This document shows positions 40,108 through 49,899 of a stretch of DNA of 64,000 nucleotides, one piece after another (within the stretch, counting starts at the first letter, position 1; each line of letters begins with the position of its first letter). Source of the DNA: Jeotgalibacillus marinus. Its GTDB lineage: Bacteria > Bacillota > Bacilli > Bacillales > Jeotgalibacillaceae. The notes below the pieces were generated by a model, which was given only the letters and a program-made list of their open reading frames with translations, ran no database searches and was not told the origin of the DNA. The stretch spans positions 389,407 to 453,406 of the forward strand of contig NZ_JBFMIA010000002.1 of assembly GCF_040801915.1 (NCBI RefSeq), in the 5' to 3' direction. A program made the translations under genes and the position numbers.

Positions 40108-40989
40108 TCAATCCTCAGTGTTTTGCGCCTCTTCCTGTCTAGAGTACATTACCATTCGTGGGTATGGGATTTTAATTCCTAATTGATCCAAATGATGCTT
40201 AATATCTTTACGTAATGCTCGTCCTATATACCAATGCTTCATCGGTTGAGTCTCAGCAATCACTCGCATGACGACATCTGAAGGTCCAAGCATTTGAACA
40301 CCGAGTAGTTCTGGTTTCAAAAGAATGTCTTCATACTTTCCTTCTAATGAATCCAGTAGGCTAATAATCTCTTTCTCCGCTCGATCAATGTCTTCCTCAT
40401 ATGCAATGCTTATATCAACAACCGCGACACTATTGTGAATCGAAAAGTTCGTTACGTCATTGATCATACCATTAGGAAAGATATGAAGCTCTCCCGTCCA
40501 ACTTTTAATTTTCGTTGTGCGTAGACCAATTTCTTCAACGTACCCTTCGGCTTCGCCAATGCGTACGTAGTCTCCTGCCGAGAATTGATCTTCAAAAATA
40601 ATGAAGAAGCCTGTTATAATATCGCGCACTAAGCTCTGTGTACCAAACCCAACTGCTAATCCTAAAATACCAGCACCTGCAAGTAGGCCTGTAATATCGA
40701 CCGTAAGAGCATCTAAAACTGCTATTATTGCAGCGAAATAAACAACATAAGCCACAACATTTTGAAGTAGCTTAAGCAATGTCATTTCTCTTCGTTCGGA
40801 AACTTGCATCGGTGTTCGAGATCGCACTTTAAACAAATTTCGTATAACTGACTTGGCAATTCGAACAACAAGCCCCGCAACTATTATAATACATATGATT
40901 TTTATAAAGGTTCCACCCCATACGATCCAAGTATCTTCATTCGATAAGTAGTTTATAAAATTATCCCAAAATGCATTTAAGGTCTCCAT
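40108..40989 (-). CDS. Small-conductance mechanosensitive channel, MscS family
   Basis: 293 residues: three N-terminal helices (about 20-45, 70-90, 95-125) including the Gly/Ala-rich pore helix GLLAGAGILGLAVGFGTQSLV, then the beta domain with FEDQFSAGDYVRIGEAEGYVEEIGLRTTKI and FPNGMINDVTNFS, and the alpha/beta C-terminus. It opens under membrane tension to release solutes on hypo-osmotic shock. It is first of the mscS-DUF951-ychF series. Confidence 0.95.
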   Translation of the reverse strand: METLNAFWDNFINYLSNEDTWIVWGGTFIKIICIIIVAGLVVRIAKSVIRNLFKVRSRTPMQVSERREMTLLKLLQNVVAYVVYFAAIIAVLDALTVDITGLLAGAGILGLAVGFGTQSLVRDIITGFFIIFEDQFSAGDYVRIGEAEGYVEEIGLRTTKIKSWTGELHIFPNGMINDVTNFSIHNSVAVVDISIAYEEDIDRAEKEIISLLDSLEGKYEDILLKPELLGVQMLGPSDVVMRVIAETQPMKHWYIGRALRKDIKHHLDQLGIKIPYPRMVMYSRQEEAQNTED

Positions 40990-41193
40990 TAAAATGCCAT
41001 CTCCTCCAAAGTCGTAAAAACATATTTATCTATTCTACCCACTTTCCTCTAGGATGAGAAATAATCAAGACGAATTATTTTTAAAATTCTTTAATAAGAA
41101 CGGAAAAGCACCATATAATTAATGAATAAAAGAGTTATTTCTATTTAAATACGTCAATACTAATACCCACTCTTCAGTAAAGGAGCAACCATT

Positions 41194-41778
41194 ATGACCT
41201 TGCCATCGATTTCTCATCAACTAACTTCTACAACATGTCGCAGTCATATTGAAGACCCGATGACCTCTCACCGTCTTTCTAAAGAACTCGTCCTTCGCTA
41301 CCCTGAAGCTGACCATCCAATTGTCTTTGTTTGCATCGGAACTGATCGCTCTACTGGTGACGCACTAGGTCCTCTTATTGGATCGCTACTAGAAAAAAGA
41401 AAGCTACCACATTTCCATGTTTATGGGACGTTAAAAGAACCAGTTCATGCATTGAACATTGAGCAAACAATGAACTCGATAAAAGAGCTTCATCAAGAAG
41501 CCTTCATAATCGGAGTCGATGCTTGTCTTGGTAAGTACCAAAACGTTGGATTTATCGAAGTCGGTGATGGGCCTGTTCGTCCAGGTGCAGGCGTTAATAA
41601 AAAACTTCCTGACGTGGGTGACATTCATATGATTGGCATCGTCAATATCGGCGGTTTTATGGAGCTTTCAATGCTGCAAAACACACGACTTTACTTAGTC
41701 AATGAAATGGCTACCGTCATCACTGATGCTATTCATTATTCAAATATTTTGTATCGCAAAAAAAATATCCATCTTTAA
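41194..41778 (+). CDS. yyaC: YyaC family spore-associated protease-like protein (DUF1256)
   Basis: 194 residues. The core VFVCIGTDRSTGDALGPLIGSLL and GVDACLG, VGDGPVRPGAGVNKKLP define the DUF1256/YyaC family, structurally related to the germination protease GPR. YyaC is sporulation-associated in B. subtilis. It is transcribed head-on, opposite to the flanking genes, with its own AAGGAG RBS. About 20 N-terminal residues appear variable. Confidence 0.93.
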   Translation: MTLPSISHQLTSTTCRSHIEDPMTSHRLSKELVLRYPEADHPIVFVCIGTDRSTGDALGPLIGSLLEKRKLPHFHVYGTLKEPVHALNIEQTMNSIKELHQEAFIIGVDACLGKYQNVGFIEVGDGPVRPGAGVNKKLPDVGDIHMIGIVNIGGFMELSMLQNTRLYLVNEMATVITDAIHYSNILYRKKNIHL

Positions 41779-41825
41779 ATACAAGTACATATATATATCC
41801 ATTAAATTAAAAATAATGTTATTTT

Positions 41826-42557
41826 TTATAGTGGAATGAAGGTAGGATTTAAAGATTCATACCAATGAATAATAGATACGATAGCAGCTACGACTAAAAT
41901 ACCAGGTAATAAGTTTGCAACACGAATTTTTGTTAGACCGATTAAGTTCAATCCAATGGCAAAAATCATTAAACCACCGGTAGCCGTCATTTCAATAATA
42001 AATTTATCCATTAGCTGGGAGGGAACAAAATAATCAATTTGCGTTGCAAAGAGGGCAATTGAACCTTGGTAAAGTATGACTGGAATCGCAGAAAACATCA
42101 CGCCAATGCCGAGTGTAGATGCTAAAATGATGGAGGTAAATCCATCAATAATTGATTTGGTGTAAAGAACTTGGTGATCACCTCTAATTCCGCTATCTAA
42201 TGCACCAATCACTGCCATTGCCCCGATAACAAAGATAAGTGTTGCTGTGACAAAGCCTTGAGATATACTTGTGTCCCCACTTGTTCCGACTTTACGCTCT
42301 AACCATCGTCCTACTGCATTTAATTTATCATCTAAGGCCATCCATTCACCTAAGATAGCTCCAATAACTATGCTTAAAATGACAATTAAATAGTTATTGC
42401 TTTGCAACCCCATTTGCAATCCTAGTACAACAACAACTAGTCCGATAGCAGACATTACAGTAGCCTTCATTCGTTCTGGTATTCGGTGTAGCCATTTTCC
42501 AATCAATGTACCAAGTATAATTAACAGTCCATTGACCATCGTTCCTAATAACACCAT
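41826..42557 (-). CDS. DUF554 family membrane protein
   Basis: 243 residues with about seven hydrophobic segments. It shows the family-typical start LGTMVNGLLIILGTLIGKWL, GAILGEW, GFVTATLIFVIGAMAVIGALDSG and LTKIRVANLLPG. DUF554 proteins (YdfK/YqgA-like) are putative transporters without defined substrate. The gene lies 90 bp downstream of parB, beyond a hairpin. Confidence 0.9.
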   Translation of the reverse strand: MVLLGTMVNGLLIILGTLIGKWLHRIPERMKATVMSAIGLVVVVLGLQMGLQSNNYLIVILSIVIGAILGEWMALDDKLNAVGRWLERKVGTSGDTSISQGFVTATLIFVIGAMAVIGALDSGIRGDHQVLYTKSIIDGFTSIILASTLGIGVMFSAIPVILYQGSIALFATQIDYFVPSQLMDKFIIEMTATGGLMIFAIGLNLIGLTKIRVANLLPGILVVAAIVSIIHWYESLNPTFIPL

Positions 42558-42598
42558 GTAGTAACCTCTTTCTAACTTAAGTAAAAGTCATGCTAGGA

Positions 42599-42641
42599 AA
42601 ACACGACCCACAAGGTAGTTTCCACCTCAGAGTCGTGTGTC
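42599..42641 (-). terminator. Terminator-like hairpin after parB
   Basis: ACACGAC pairs with GTCGTGT, and inside it AGGT with ACCT, giving a long hairpin. On the minus strand TTTTC follows. Confidence 0.6.
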
Positions 42642-42648
42642 TTACAAG

Positions 42649-43503
42649 TTATGCTTCTTGATCATCCTGCTGCAATATAGATAAAATTCGATCTAGGTCA
42701 TCATCTGACAGGAATTCAATTTCGATTTTTCCTTTTTTCTTACCTTTTTTAATTGCGACACTCGTGCCAAATCTTTCTCTTAGCATCCCTTCACGTTCTT
42801 TAAAATATAAGTTTTGATTCGGTTTCTTTTTCTTATCGCGTGGAGTATGTTTATTCATTTGTTGAATCATTTGTTCGAGCTGACGGACATTGATTTTTTC
42901 TTTTAAGATCTTGTCAACTATGTCTGATATTTGTGATTTTTTCTTTAGGCCAAGTAACGCTCTTCCATGCCCCATTGATAGCTCACCGGCTGTGATAAGA
43001 TCTTGTGTTGATTCTGGCAGTGCCAACAAGCGGACATGGTTAGCAATATGTGGACGGCTTTTACCAAGTGACTTTGCGAGTTGCTCTTGCGTTATAGAAA
43101 GTTTGTTCATCAATGTTTCATAAGCAACCGCTTCTTCAATCGGTGTTAAATCTTCTCGCTGTAAATTTTCAAGAATAGCAAGTTCCATCATCTGTTGATC
43201 GGTTAATTTACGAACGACTGATGGAATATGATCTAGATTTGCTTCCTTTGCAGCACGAAACCTTCGTTCTCCTGCAACAATTTCAAAGCCTTTAATGCTT
43301 TTACGAACAATGATTGGCTGTAAAACACCATGCTGTTGGATGGATGTTTTCAGCTCATCAATCGCATCTTTTTGAAAAATTTTTCGTGGTTGGTAAGGAT
43401 TCGGTCGAAGGTCTTTCAAAGCTAGCTGTTGAATTTGTTCATCTTTTGTATGAGCCATATCAGGGAACAAAGCGTTGAGTCCTTTACCTAATCTTTTAGC
43501 CAT
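42649..43503 (-). CDS. parB: Chromosome partition protein ParB (Spo0J)
   Basis: 284 residues: N-terminal CTP-binding domain with KDLRPNPYQPRK and the catalytic AGERRFRAAK, a central helix-turn-helix (TQEQLAKSLGKSRPHIANHVRLL) and a C-terminal dimerisation domain. It loads as a sliding clamp at parS and recruits SMC. It overlaps parA by 8 bp. Three parS-type sites are visible in this window (18657, 39769, 45452); I saw none inside parB itself, where B. subtilis has one. Confidence 0.97.
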   Translation of the reverse strand: MAKRLGKGLNALFPDMAHTKDEQIQQLALKDLRPNPYQPRKIFQKDAIDELKTSIQQHGVLQPIIVRKSIKGFEIVAGERRFRAAKEANLDHIPSVVRKLTDQQMMELAILENLQREDLTPIEEAVAYETLMNKLSITQEQLAKSLGKSRPHIANHVRLLALPESTQDLITAGELSMGHGRALLGLKKKSQISDIVDKILKEKINVRQLEQMIQQMNKHTPRDKKKKPNQNLYFKEREGMLRERFGTSVAIKKGKKKGKIEIEFLSDDDLDRILSILQQDDQEA

Positions 43504-44257
43504 TTTTAATCACTTCCTTTGCCAAGTCAAGATAGACATCAGCACCTTTTGATTTTGGATCATATAAGATGACTGGCACTCCATGACTTGGTGCTTCACT
43601 CAGCCGTACATTCCTTGGAATGATTGTTTTATAGACTTTGTCTTGGAAGTATTTTTTCACTTCTTCAATCACTTGAATACCTAGGTTGGTCCTTGCATCG
43701 AGCATTGTTAATAATACCCCATCAATCAATAAATGATGATTTAAATGTTTTTGCACGAGGCGAACCGTGCTCAGCAATTGACTTAGCCCTTCAAGTGCGT
43801 AATATTCGCATTGCACTGGAATAATCAACGTATCAGATGCCGTTAATGCATTAATAGTTAATAAGCCTAGTGACGGTGGGCAATCGATAATAATATAATC
43901 ATAGATTGGTTTAATTTCTTGCAGTGATTTTTTCAATCGTACTTCCCTTGAAATGGTTGAAACAAGTTCGATCTCAGCACCCGCTAATGAAATGGTTGCA
44001 GGAATTGCATGAAGATTTTCAACAGTTGTTTCTTTGATTAGGGGTCTAATGTCTACATCATCTACTAAGATATCGTAAATGCATTGATCTACTTCCCCTT
44101 TATCAATCCCAACACCACTAGTGGCATTTCCTTGAGGATCAACGTCTACGAGCAATACCTTTTTGCCAAGATATGCGAGACATGCACTTAAATTAACAGA
44201 GGTCGTTGTCTTACCGACGCCTCCTTTTTGGTTCGTGAGGGCGATAATTTTTCCCAT
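43496..44257 (-). CDS. parA: Chromosome partition ATPase ParA (Soj)
   Basis: 253 residues from the ATG at 44257 (AGGTGA upstream), equal in length to Soj. The deviant Walker A KGGVGKTTT (about 11-19), Walker A' DVDPQGNATS and IIIDCPPSLG are present. Soj regulates DnaA initiation activity and cooperates with Spo0J in origin segregation. The soj-spo0J pair is co-oriented with noc upstream. Confidence 0.97.
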   Translation of the reverse strand: MGKIIALTNQKGGVGKTTTSVNLSACLAYLGKKVLLVDVDPQGNATSGVGIDKGEVDQCIYDILVDDVDIRPLIKETTVENLHAIPATISLAGAEIELVSTISREVRLKKSLQEIKPIYDYIIIDCPPSLGLLTINALTASDTLIIPVQCEYYALEGLSQLLSTVRLVQKHLNHHLLIDGVLLTMLDARTNLGIQVIEEVKKYFQDKVYKTIIPRNVRLSEAPSHGVPVILYDPKSKGADVYLDLAKEVIKNG

Positions 44258-44478
44258 GTCTTTCACCTATCCTTATGTGCCAAGAATTCTTTGTACGTGT
44301 CCAAGATTGTCAAACATTGTCTAGTTGAACAACCTTACTTATAATGTCCAGGAGTTTCTTGTTTTTATTTTAACAGACTTTTTAATTTAATTGGTATGTT
44401 TTGAAATAAATAAGGATAACAATACTAGATATGTATTGTCATCCAGCTACAACGAACCATTTTCGCTTTTGTTGCAAG

Positions 44479-44529
44479 CATAGAAAAAGTGAGAAACGAC
44501 CGATCCAGTCGCTTCTCACTTTTTCTATG
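44479..44529 (-). terminator. Terminator of noc
   Basis: A 21-bp stem with one mismatch (CATAGAAAAAGTGAGAA arm repeated inverted, then CGAC/GTCG) around a 7-nt loop, just past the noc stop. Confidence 0.85.
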
Positions 44530-44537
44530 TCTGTCTA

Positions 44538-45398
44538 TTATTTCTTTTTCTTTTTCTTTGGTAGTTTAATAGTAATCTGGTAATAGTCATCAAACTCTTT
44601 TTCTTCAGTGTCTAGATTCATGCCAGAATCAGAAATCATAGTTAATGATTGACGAATCGTGTTTACGGCAATTCGTACGTCTTTATTAAACGCTCTTTTT
44701 TTCGGTTTCGGTTTGTGTTGAGGCCCTTCCAGCAGTCTTTGCACGCATAACTCTGTCTGTTTAACGTTCAACTGCTGCTCAATAACCTCTTCTAAAATCT
44801 TAATTTGTAGTTCCTCATCTTTTAATGGAATAAGTGCGCGGGCATGACGCTCAGTGATTTTCTTTCGTACCAAAACTTCATGCACTCGTTCCGGAAGTTT
44901 TAATAGTCTAAGCTTATTCGCTATGGTTGATTGTCCTTTTCCTAAACGCTGTGCAAGGGCCTCTTGAGTAAGATGGTGGAGGTGTATAAGCTTTTGGTAG
45001 GCCATCGCCTCTTCCACTGGTGAGAGCTCTTCACGCTGTAAATTTTCAATAAGCGCCACAGAAGCTGTTTCTGTGTCACTCATATTTTTTACGATTGCGG
45101 GAGCCTTTTCCCAGCCCAGTGATTTCATTGCGCGCCATCTGCGTTCCCCAGCGATAATTTCAAACTTTTCCTCTCCACTTTCGCGCACGACAATGGGTTG
45201 AATAATTCCGTGTGTATGGATGGTTCTCGCTAGCTCTTCAATTTTTTCATCATCAAAAATCGTTCTCGGTTGAAAACGATTAGGTTGAATTTGATGAATA
45301 GCTATTTGTTTAACTTCTTCTTTTTCTTCCGAGGCTTGTGGAGAAACTAATTCTTCCTTATCACCAAGGCCAAAGATCCGTGAAAACGGAGTCTTCAT
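44538..45398 (-). CDS. noc: Nucleoid occlusion protein Noc
   Basis: 286 residues. An N-terminal amphipathic start (MKTPFSRIFGLGDKEE) that in B. subtilis tethers Noc to the membrane, a ParB-type CTP domain (NRFQPRTIF, AGERRWRAMK), a helix-turn-helix (TQEALAQRLGKGQSTIANKLRLLKLP) and a Lys-rich tail. It blocks Z-ring assembly over the nucleoid by binding NBS sites (ATTTCCCGGGAAAT). I chose the ATG at 45398 by comparison with the family. Directly upstream lies a 40-bp palindrome with a perfect parS. Confidence 0.96.
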   Translation of the reverse strand: MKTPFSRIFGLGDKEELVSPQASEEKEEVKQIAIHQIQPNRFQPRTIFDDEKIEELARTIHTHGIIQPIVVRESGEEKFEIIAGERRWRAMKSLGWEKAPAIVKNMSDTETASVALIENLQREELSPVEEAMAYQKLIHLHHLTQEALAQRLGKGQSTIANKLRLLKLPERVHEVLVRKKITERHARALIPLKDEELQIKILEEVIEQQLNVKQTELCVQRLLEGPQHKPKPKKRAFNKDVRIAVNTIRQSLTMISDSGMNLDTEEKEFDDYYQITIKLPKKKKKK

Positions 45399-45439
45399 CA
45401 AGACACACCACCTTTATGAAACTCTCACTCTCTTACCCT

Positions 45440-45479
45440 AATGTCCACCAATGTTTCACGTGAAACATTGGTGGACATT
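45440..45479. promoter_or_regulatory. parS within a 40-bp perfect palindrome
   Basis: TGTTTCACGTGAAACA (45452-45467) matches the ParB consensus perfectly. The symmetry extends 12 bp further on each side (AATGTCCACCAA arms), giving 20-bp arms. It lies between rsmG and noc and could also work as the rsmG terminator hairpin. Confidence 0.92.
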
Positions 45480-45491
45480 TATCCATTACAG

Positions 45492-46205
45492 CTACAGCGG
45501 TGACTTGTTCGGCGTCCCCGGTTTACGCGGATATTTTTTTGGTGTTGAGAATGATTTTTGAACTACGATAATCGAACGTTCACTTTGTTCCATGGGAAGC
45601 TCAAATGAGTGGACATTGATATCTCCCCCACCTAACATTCTCATCGCTTGTTTTGCATCATTCAATTCATCATCTGCATTTGCAGCTTTCATTGCAACGA
45701 ATTCGCCCCCTGTTTTAACTAGAGGCATACAAAGCTCAGACAAAACCGATAATCTCGCAACAGCGCGTGCTGTAACTAGATCGTAAGATTCACGAAATGC
45801 TTTATTTTGTCCGAATGTTTCTGCACGATCATGATGAAATTGGACTTTATCTAGTCCAATTTCATCTGCTAAATGATGTAGAAATGTAATACGTTTATTT
45901 AAAGAATCAACAATCGACACCTCTAAATGCGGGAAACAAATTTTCAGTGGTATACTTGGGAATCCTGCTCCCGCTCCTACATCACAAACAGAAAGTGGGC
46001 GTGTCATGTCTACATGAAAACTTGCAGTAATTGAATCATAAAAATGTTTTAAATAAACCTCTCCATGGTCAGTGATTGCCGTTAAGTTCATTTTCTCATT
46101 CCACTCAACAAGCAGTTCATAATAGCGATTAAATTGATTAAGCTGTTTTTCAGAAAGCTCGACGCCTTGCTTTTCTAACAGCTGTTGAAATTGCTCAATG
46201 TTCAT
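45492..46205 (-). CDS. rsmG: 16S rRNA (guanine527-N7)-methyltransferase RsmG
   Basis: 237 residues, a SAM-dependent Rossmann methyltransferase with motif I DVGAGAGFPSIPLK and the family block RAVARLSVLSELCMPLVKTGG. It modifies G527 of 16S rRNA; loss gives low-level streptomycin resistance. It follows mnmG by 17 bp in the conserved mnmE-mnmG-rsmG-noc order. RBS AAAGGAGAC precedes the ATG. Confidence 0.97.
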   Translation of the reverse strand: MNIEQFQQLLEKQGVELSEKQLNQFNRYYELLVEWNEKMNLTAITDHGEVYLKHFYDSITASFHVDMTRPLSVCDVGAGAGFPSIPLKICFPHLEVSIVDSLNKRITFLHHLADEIGLDKVQFHHDRAETFGQNKAFRESYDLVTARAVARLSVLSELCMPLVKTGGEFVAMKAANADDELNDAKQAMRMLGGGDINVHSFELPMEQSERSIIVVQKSFSTPKKYPRKPGTPNKSPL

Positions 46206-46222
46206 GTGTCGTCTCCTTTAGC

Positions 46223-48118
46223 TCATTCACCTGAAACTTTTGCAATGCGACCTTGCTCAATATAAACAAGTAAGATCGAGATATCAGCTGGATTTACCCC
46301 TGAGATACGGGATGCTTGCGCAATGGAAAGCGGACGAACTTCATGAAGCTTTTGACGTGCTTCAGTCGCAAGTCCATTGATCGCATCGTAATCAATACGA
46401 TCTGGAATTTTTTTATTTTCCATTTTCTTTAATTTATCGACTTGCTGCAATGATTTTTCAATATATCCTTCATATTTAATTTGAATTTCAACTTGTTCTT
46501 CTACATCAAGTGTTAATTCAATCGTTGAAGGTGAAAGCTCTTTAATATGATTGTACGTGATTTCAGGGCGTCTTAAAAGGTCTGATCCTCTAATTCCGTC
46601 TTTTAAGCCGCTGCTACCGATCGTTTCCATTAGCGCTTGCACTTGTTCATTTGGTTTGATAATGGTTGCACGTAAACGTTTAATTTCCGCTTCAATCATC
46701 GCTTTTTTAGCAGTGAAACGATTAAAACGAGCTTCAGTGACAAGACCAATGTTATGTCCCACTTCCGATAGGCGTAAATCTGCATTATCATGACGCAGTA
46801 ACAAACGATATTCAGCACGAGATGTTAGTAAACGGTATGGTTCATTCGTTCCTTTAGTCACTAAGTCATCAATTAACACGCCAATATACGCATCAGAGCG
46901 ACCCAGAATTACTTCTTCTTTATTGAATGCACGACGAGCTGCGTTAATTCCAGCCATTAAGCCTTGACCTGCTGCTTCTTCGTAACCTGATGTACCGTTA
47001 ATTTGACCTGCTGTATAAAGGTTACGAATTTTTTTTGTTTCTAATGTTGGCCATAACTGCGTTGGAACAATTGCATCATACTCGATCGCATAACCAGCAC
47101 GCATCATTTGTGCTTTTTCGAGTCCAGGAATAGATTCAAGCATCTTTTGCTGTACATCTTCTGGTAAGCTTGTCGAAAGTCCTTGTACATAAACCTCGTT
47201 CGTATTACGTCCTTCTGGCTCTAGGAAGATTTGATGGCGTGGTTTATCGTTAAACCGAACTACCTTATCTTCGATTGATGGACAATAGCGAGGTCCCGTT
47301 CCTTTTATCATACCCGAATACATAGCTGAACGGTGTAAATTTTCGTCAATAATTAAGTGCGTTTCTTCATTTGTATACGTTAACCAGCATGGTAGCTGAT
47401 CTGTAATGAATTGTGTCGTATCATAACTAAATGCACGAGGGGTATCATCACCTGGTTGAATTTCAGTTTTCGTGTAATCAATCGTCTGACTGTTTACACG
47501 AGGTGGCGTCCCTGTTTTAAATCGAACGATATCAAAGCCAAGATCACGCAGATGATCAGCTAAACCAATCGAGGGTTGTTGATTATTTGGACCACTTGAA
47601 TATTTCAAATCACCAATAATCACTTCACCGCGTAAAAATGTTCCAGCTGTGATAATTGTCGTTTTAGCACGATACGTTGCACCTGTTTTTGAAATAACGC
47701 CTGTGCATTCACCATTCTCAATAATAAGCTCTTCAATCATTGCTTGTAGCAATGTGATATTTGGCTCATTTTCAATCGTTTCCTTCATATCTTGCTGGTA
47801 AAGTACTTTGTCTGCTTGTGCACGCAAGGCACGTACAGCAGGTCCTTTTCCTGTATTTAGCATGCGCATTTGGATGTGGGTTTTGTCGATTGTACGACCC
47901 ATTTGTCCGCCAAGCGCATCGATTTCTCTTACAACAATCCCTTTTGCCGGACCGCCGACTGATGGATTACATGGCATAAAGGCCACCATATCTAAATTGA
48001 TTGTTAACATTAACGTTTTGGCTCCCATGCGTGCTGCAGCTAATCCCGCTTCAACACCAGCATGGCCAGCCCCTACTACGATGACATCAAAAAAACCTGC
48101 CTCAAATTTTTTCACCAT
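46223..48118 (-). CDS. mnmG: tRNA uridine 5-carboxymethylaminomethyl modification enzyme MnmG
   Basis: 631 residues. FAD-binding GAGHAGVEAGLAAAR near the N-terminus, the MnmG signatures NPSVGGPAKG and GPRYCPSIEDKV, and a C-terminal helical domain binding MnmE. With MnmE it installs the cmnm5 group on U34 of several tRNAs. ATG at 48118 with AAGGAAGGAGAG upstream. It follows mnmE after about 30 bp, as in other Bacillaceae. Confidence 0.97.
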   Translation of the reverse strand: MVKKFEAGFFDVIVVGAGHAGVEAGLAAARMGAKTLMLTINLDMVAFMPCNPSVGGPAKGIVVREIDALGGQMGRTIDKTHIQMRMLNTGKGPAVRALRAQADKVLYQQDMKETIENEPNITLLQAMIEELIIENGECTGVISKTGATYRAKTTIITAGTFLRGEVIIGDLKYSSGPNNQQPSIGLADHLRDLGFDIVRFKTGTPPRVNSQTIDYTKTEIQPGDDTPRAFSYDTTQFITDQLPCWLTYTNEETHLIIDENLHRSAMYSGMIKGTGPRYCPSIEDKVVRFNDKPRHQIFLEPEGRNTNEVYVQGLSTSLPEDVQQKMLESIPGLEKAQMMRAGYAIEYDAIVPTQLWPTLETKKIRNLYTAGQINGTSGYEEAAGQGLMAGINAARRAFNKEEVILGRSDAYIGVLIDDLVTKGTNEPYRLLTSRAEYRLLLRHDNADLRLSEVGHNIGLVTEARFNRFTAKKAMIEAEIKRLRATIIKPNEQVQALMETIGSSGLKDGIRGSDLLRRPEITYNHIKELSPSTIELTLDVEEQVEIQIKYEGYIEKSLQQVDKLKKMENKKIPDRIDYDAINGLATEARQKLHEVRPLSIAQASRISGVNPADISILLVYIEQGRIAKVSGE

Positions 48119-48149
48119 AACGATGAACTCTCCTTCCTTTTATTTCTCC

Positions 48150-49535
48150 TTATTTCCCAAGGCAGAATTGTGAAAACAACTGATCGATCAAGCTTTCTTG
48201 AACAGTATCCCCGATAATTTCACCGAGAATCTCCCATGTTCTTCGCAAATCAATTTGAACCATATCAACTGGTGTCCCCATTTCAGCTCCTTCGATCGCT
48301 TCTTCTATCGATTGAAGTGACTGATGCAATAAAGCAATGTGTCGACTGTTTGATACATAAGTGATATCACCTGTTTCTATTGATCCCTCAAAAAACAAAG
48401 AAGCAATTGCTTCTTCTAGCTCATCAACCCCTTGCTCCTGCAGTAAAGAAGTGGTAACAAGACGATGATTAGCTGACAATTCTTGTACTTCCCCCATATT
48501 TATTGACTGTTGTAAGTCTGTTTTATTTACAATGACGATCGTATCCATTCCTTTGACCGCTTCGAATAAACGACGATCTTCTTCAGATAACTCTTCAGCA
48601 TTGTTTAGCACGAGTAAAATTAAGTCCGCCTCTTTTAATACTTTACGTGACTTTTCCACTCCAATACGTTCAACAATATCTTCTGTTTCTCGAATCCCAG
48701 CTGTATCAACTAACTTCAATGGAACACCTCGAACATTGACGTATTCTTCAATAACGTCACGTGTAGTCCCAGGAACATCTGTTACAATCGCTTTGTTTTC
48801 ATGCACCAGACTATTTAATAAGGAAGATTTCCCGACATTCGGACGACCAATAATAACGGTTGAAAGTCCTTCACGTAAAATTTTTCCTTGCTCAGATGTT
48901 TGCAAGAGTCGCTGAATCTCCCCCCGCACATACGTTGATTTCTCCATCATTACCTTTAATGTCATTTCTTCCACGTCATCGTATTCTGGATAATCAATGT
49001 TAACTTCCACCTGAGCTAAAATCTCTAAAATTTCTTGGCGCAGTGAACCAACAAGCTTTGACAACTTCCCTTCCATTTGACCCATCGCAACATTCATTGC
49101 TCGGTCAGTTTTGGCACGAATCAAATCCATTACGGCTTCCGCTTGTGACAAATCAATGCGTCCATTTAAAAAGGCACGTTTTGTAAATTCACCAGGCTCT
49201 GCTAAACGCGCTCCTTGACGCAATACGAGTTGTAACACTCGATTCACTGTAACCAATCCCCCATGGCAATTGATTTCAATCACATCTTCTCGCGTAAATG
49301 TTTTAGGGCCTCGCATTACTGACACCATGACTTCCTCAACGTTCTCTGCCGTTACTGGATCAACTATGTTTCCATAATGAATAGTATGGGAAGGGACAGA
49401 TTGAAGCTGCTTATCACCCATACCTTTAAACACACGATCCGCAATGGTAAAAGCATCATCCCCGCTCAACCTGACGATGGCAATCGCTCCTTCGCCCATC
49501 GGCGTCGAGATCGCTGCAATTGTATCGAACTCCAT
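48150..49535 (-). CDS. mnmE: tRNA modification GTPase MnmE
   Basis: 461 residues: N-terminal formyl-THF-binding domain (DTIAAISTPMGEGAIAIVRLSG), helical domain, an inserted G domain with GRPNVGKSSLLN (G1), DTAGIR (G3) and NKTD (G4), and the obligatory C-terminal CLGK. It acts with MnmG at tRNA wobble uridine. RBS GAGGTGATAG precedes the ATG. An in-frame complete gene with all switch motifs. Confidence 0.97.
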   Translation of the reverse strand: MEFDTIAAISTPMGEGAIAIVRLSGDDAFTIADRVFKGMGDKQLQSVPSHTIHYGNIVDPVTAENVEEVMVSVMRGPKTFTREDVIEINCHGGLVTVNRVLQLVLRQGARLAEPGEFTKRAFLNGRIDLSQAEAVMDLIRAKTDRAMNVAMGQMEGKLSKLVGSLRQEILEILAQVEVNIDYPEYDDVEEMTLKVMMEKSTYVRGEIQRLLQTSEQGKILREGLSTVIIGRPNVGKSSLLNSLVHENKAIVTDVPGTTRDVIEEYVNVRGVPLKLVDTAGIRETEDIVERIGVEKSRKVLKEADLILLVLNNAEELSEEDRRLFEAVKGMDTIVIVNKTDLQQSINMGEVQELSANHRLVTTSLLQEQGVDELEEAIASLFFEGSIETGDITYVSNSRHIALLHQSLQSIEEAIEGAEMGTPVDMVQIDLRRTWEILGEIIGDTVQESLIDQLFSQFCLGK

Positions 49536-49726
49536 CCTACTATCACCTCATTGTTCTTTTTATCCACATTCTATCTATAGAACCCTTACTAAGGGGAATT
49601 TCAATTCTACATCCAGCTACATAGTGACTAGCCCCTGCAGGTCATCGGCCACTTGCGCTTTCGATTGATACTCTAAATTATTAGAATATCATACTTTCCA
49701 CTTATAAAAAAGAAAATCAGTTGGAT

Positions 49727-49774
49727 TTATCCACAACTTGTGGTATTGAGTTGCGTGTTTTAAGATTATCCACA
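49727..49774. promoter_or_regulatory. Two perfect DnaA boxes between mnmE and jag
   Basis: TTATCCACA at 49727-49735 and at 49766-49774, both perfect and in the same orientation, 39 bp apart, about 2.5 kb left of the main origin boxes. The rest of the gap 49536-49899 shows no gene. Confidence 0.75.
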
Positions 49775-49899
49775 TGTTTGCATGTTATTGGAGAAAGCAC
49801 ACAGCAACCCACAAATCCTTTTTAATATTTTTGTATTTTATTGAAAAAAATAAATATAAATTTCATCTTTATCCCATTTAAATGAAATTTGTTCAAATA

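Noticed and set aside
47808..48173. 121-codon plus-strand open frame inside mnmG/mnmE
   Set aside because: Antisense shadow of a highly conserved gene, with low-complexity composition.
49857..49890. AAATTTCAT...ATGAAATTT hairpin upstream of the jag terminator
   Set aside because: AT-only stem with a long loop in AT-rich sequence; weak and probably chance.
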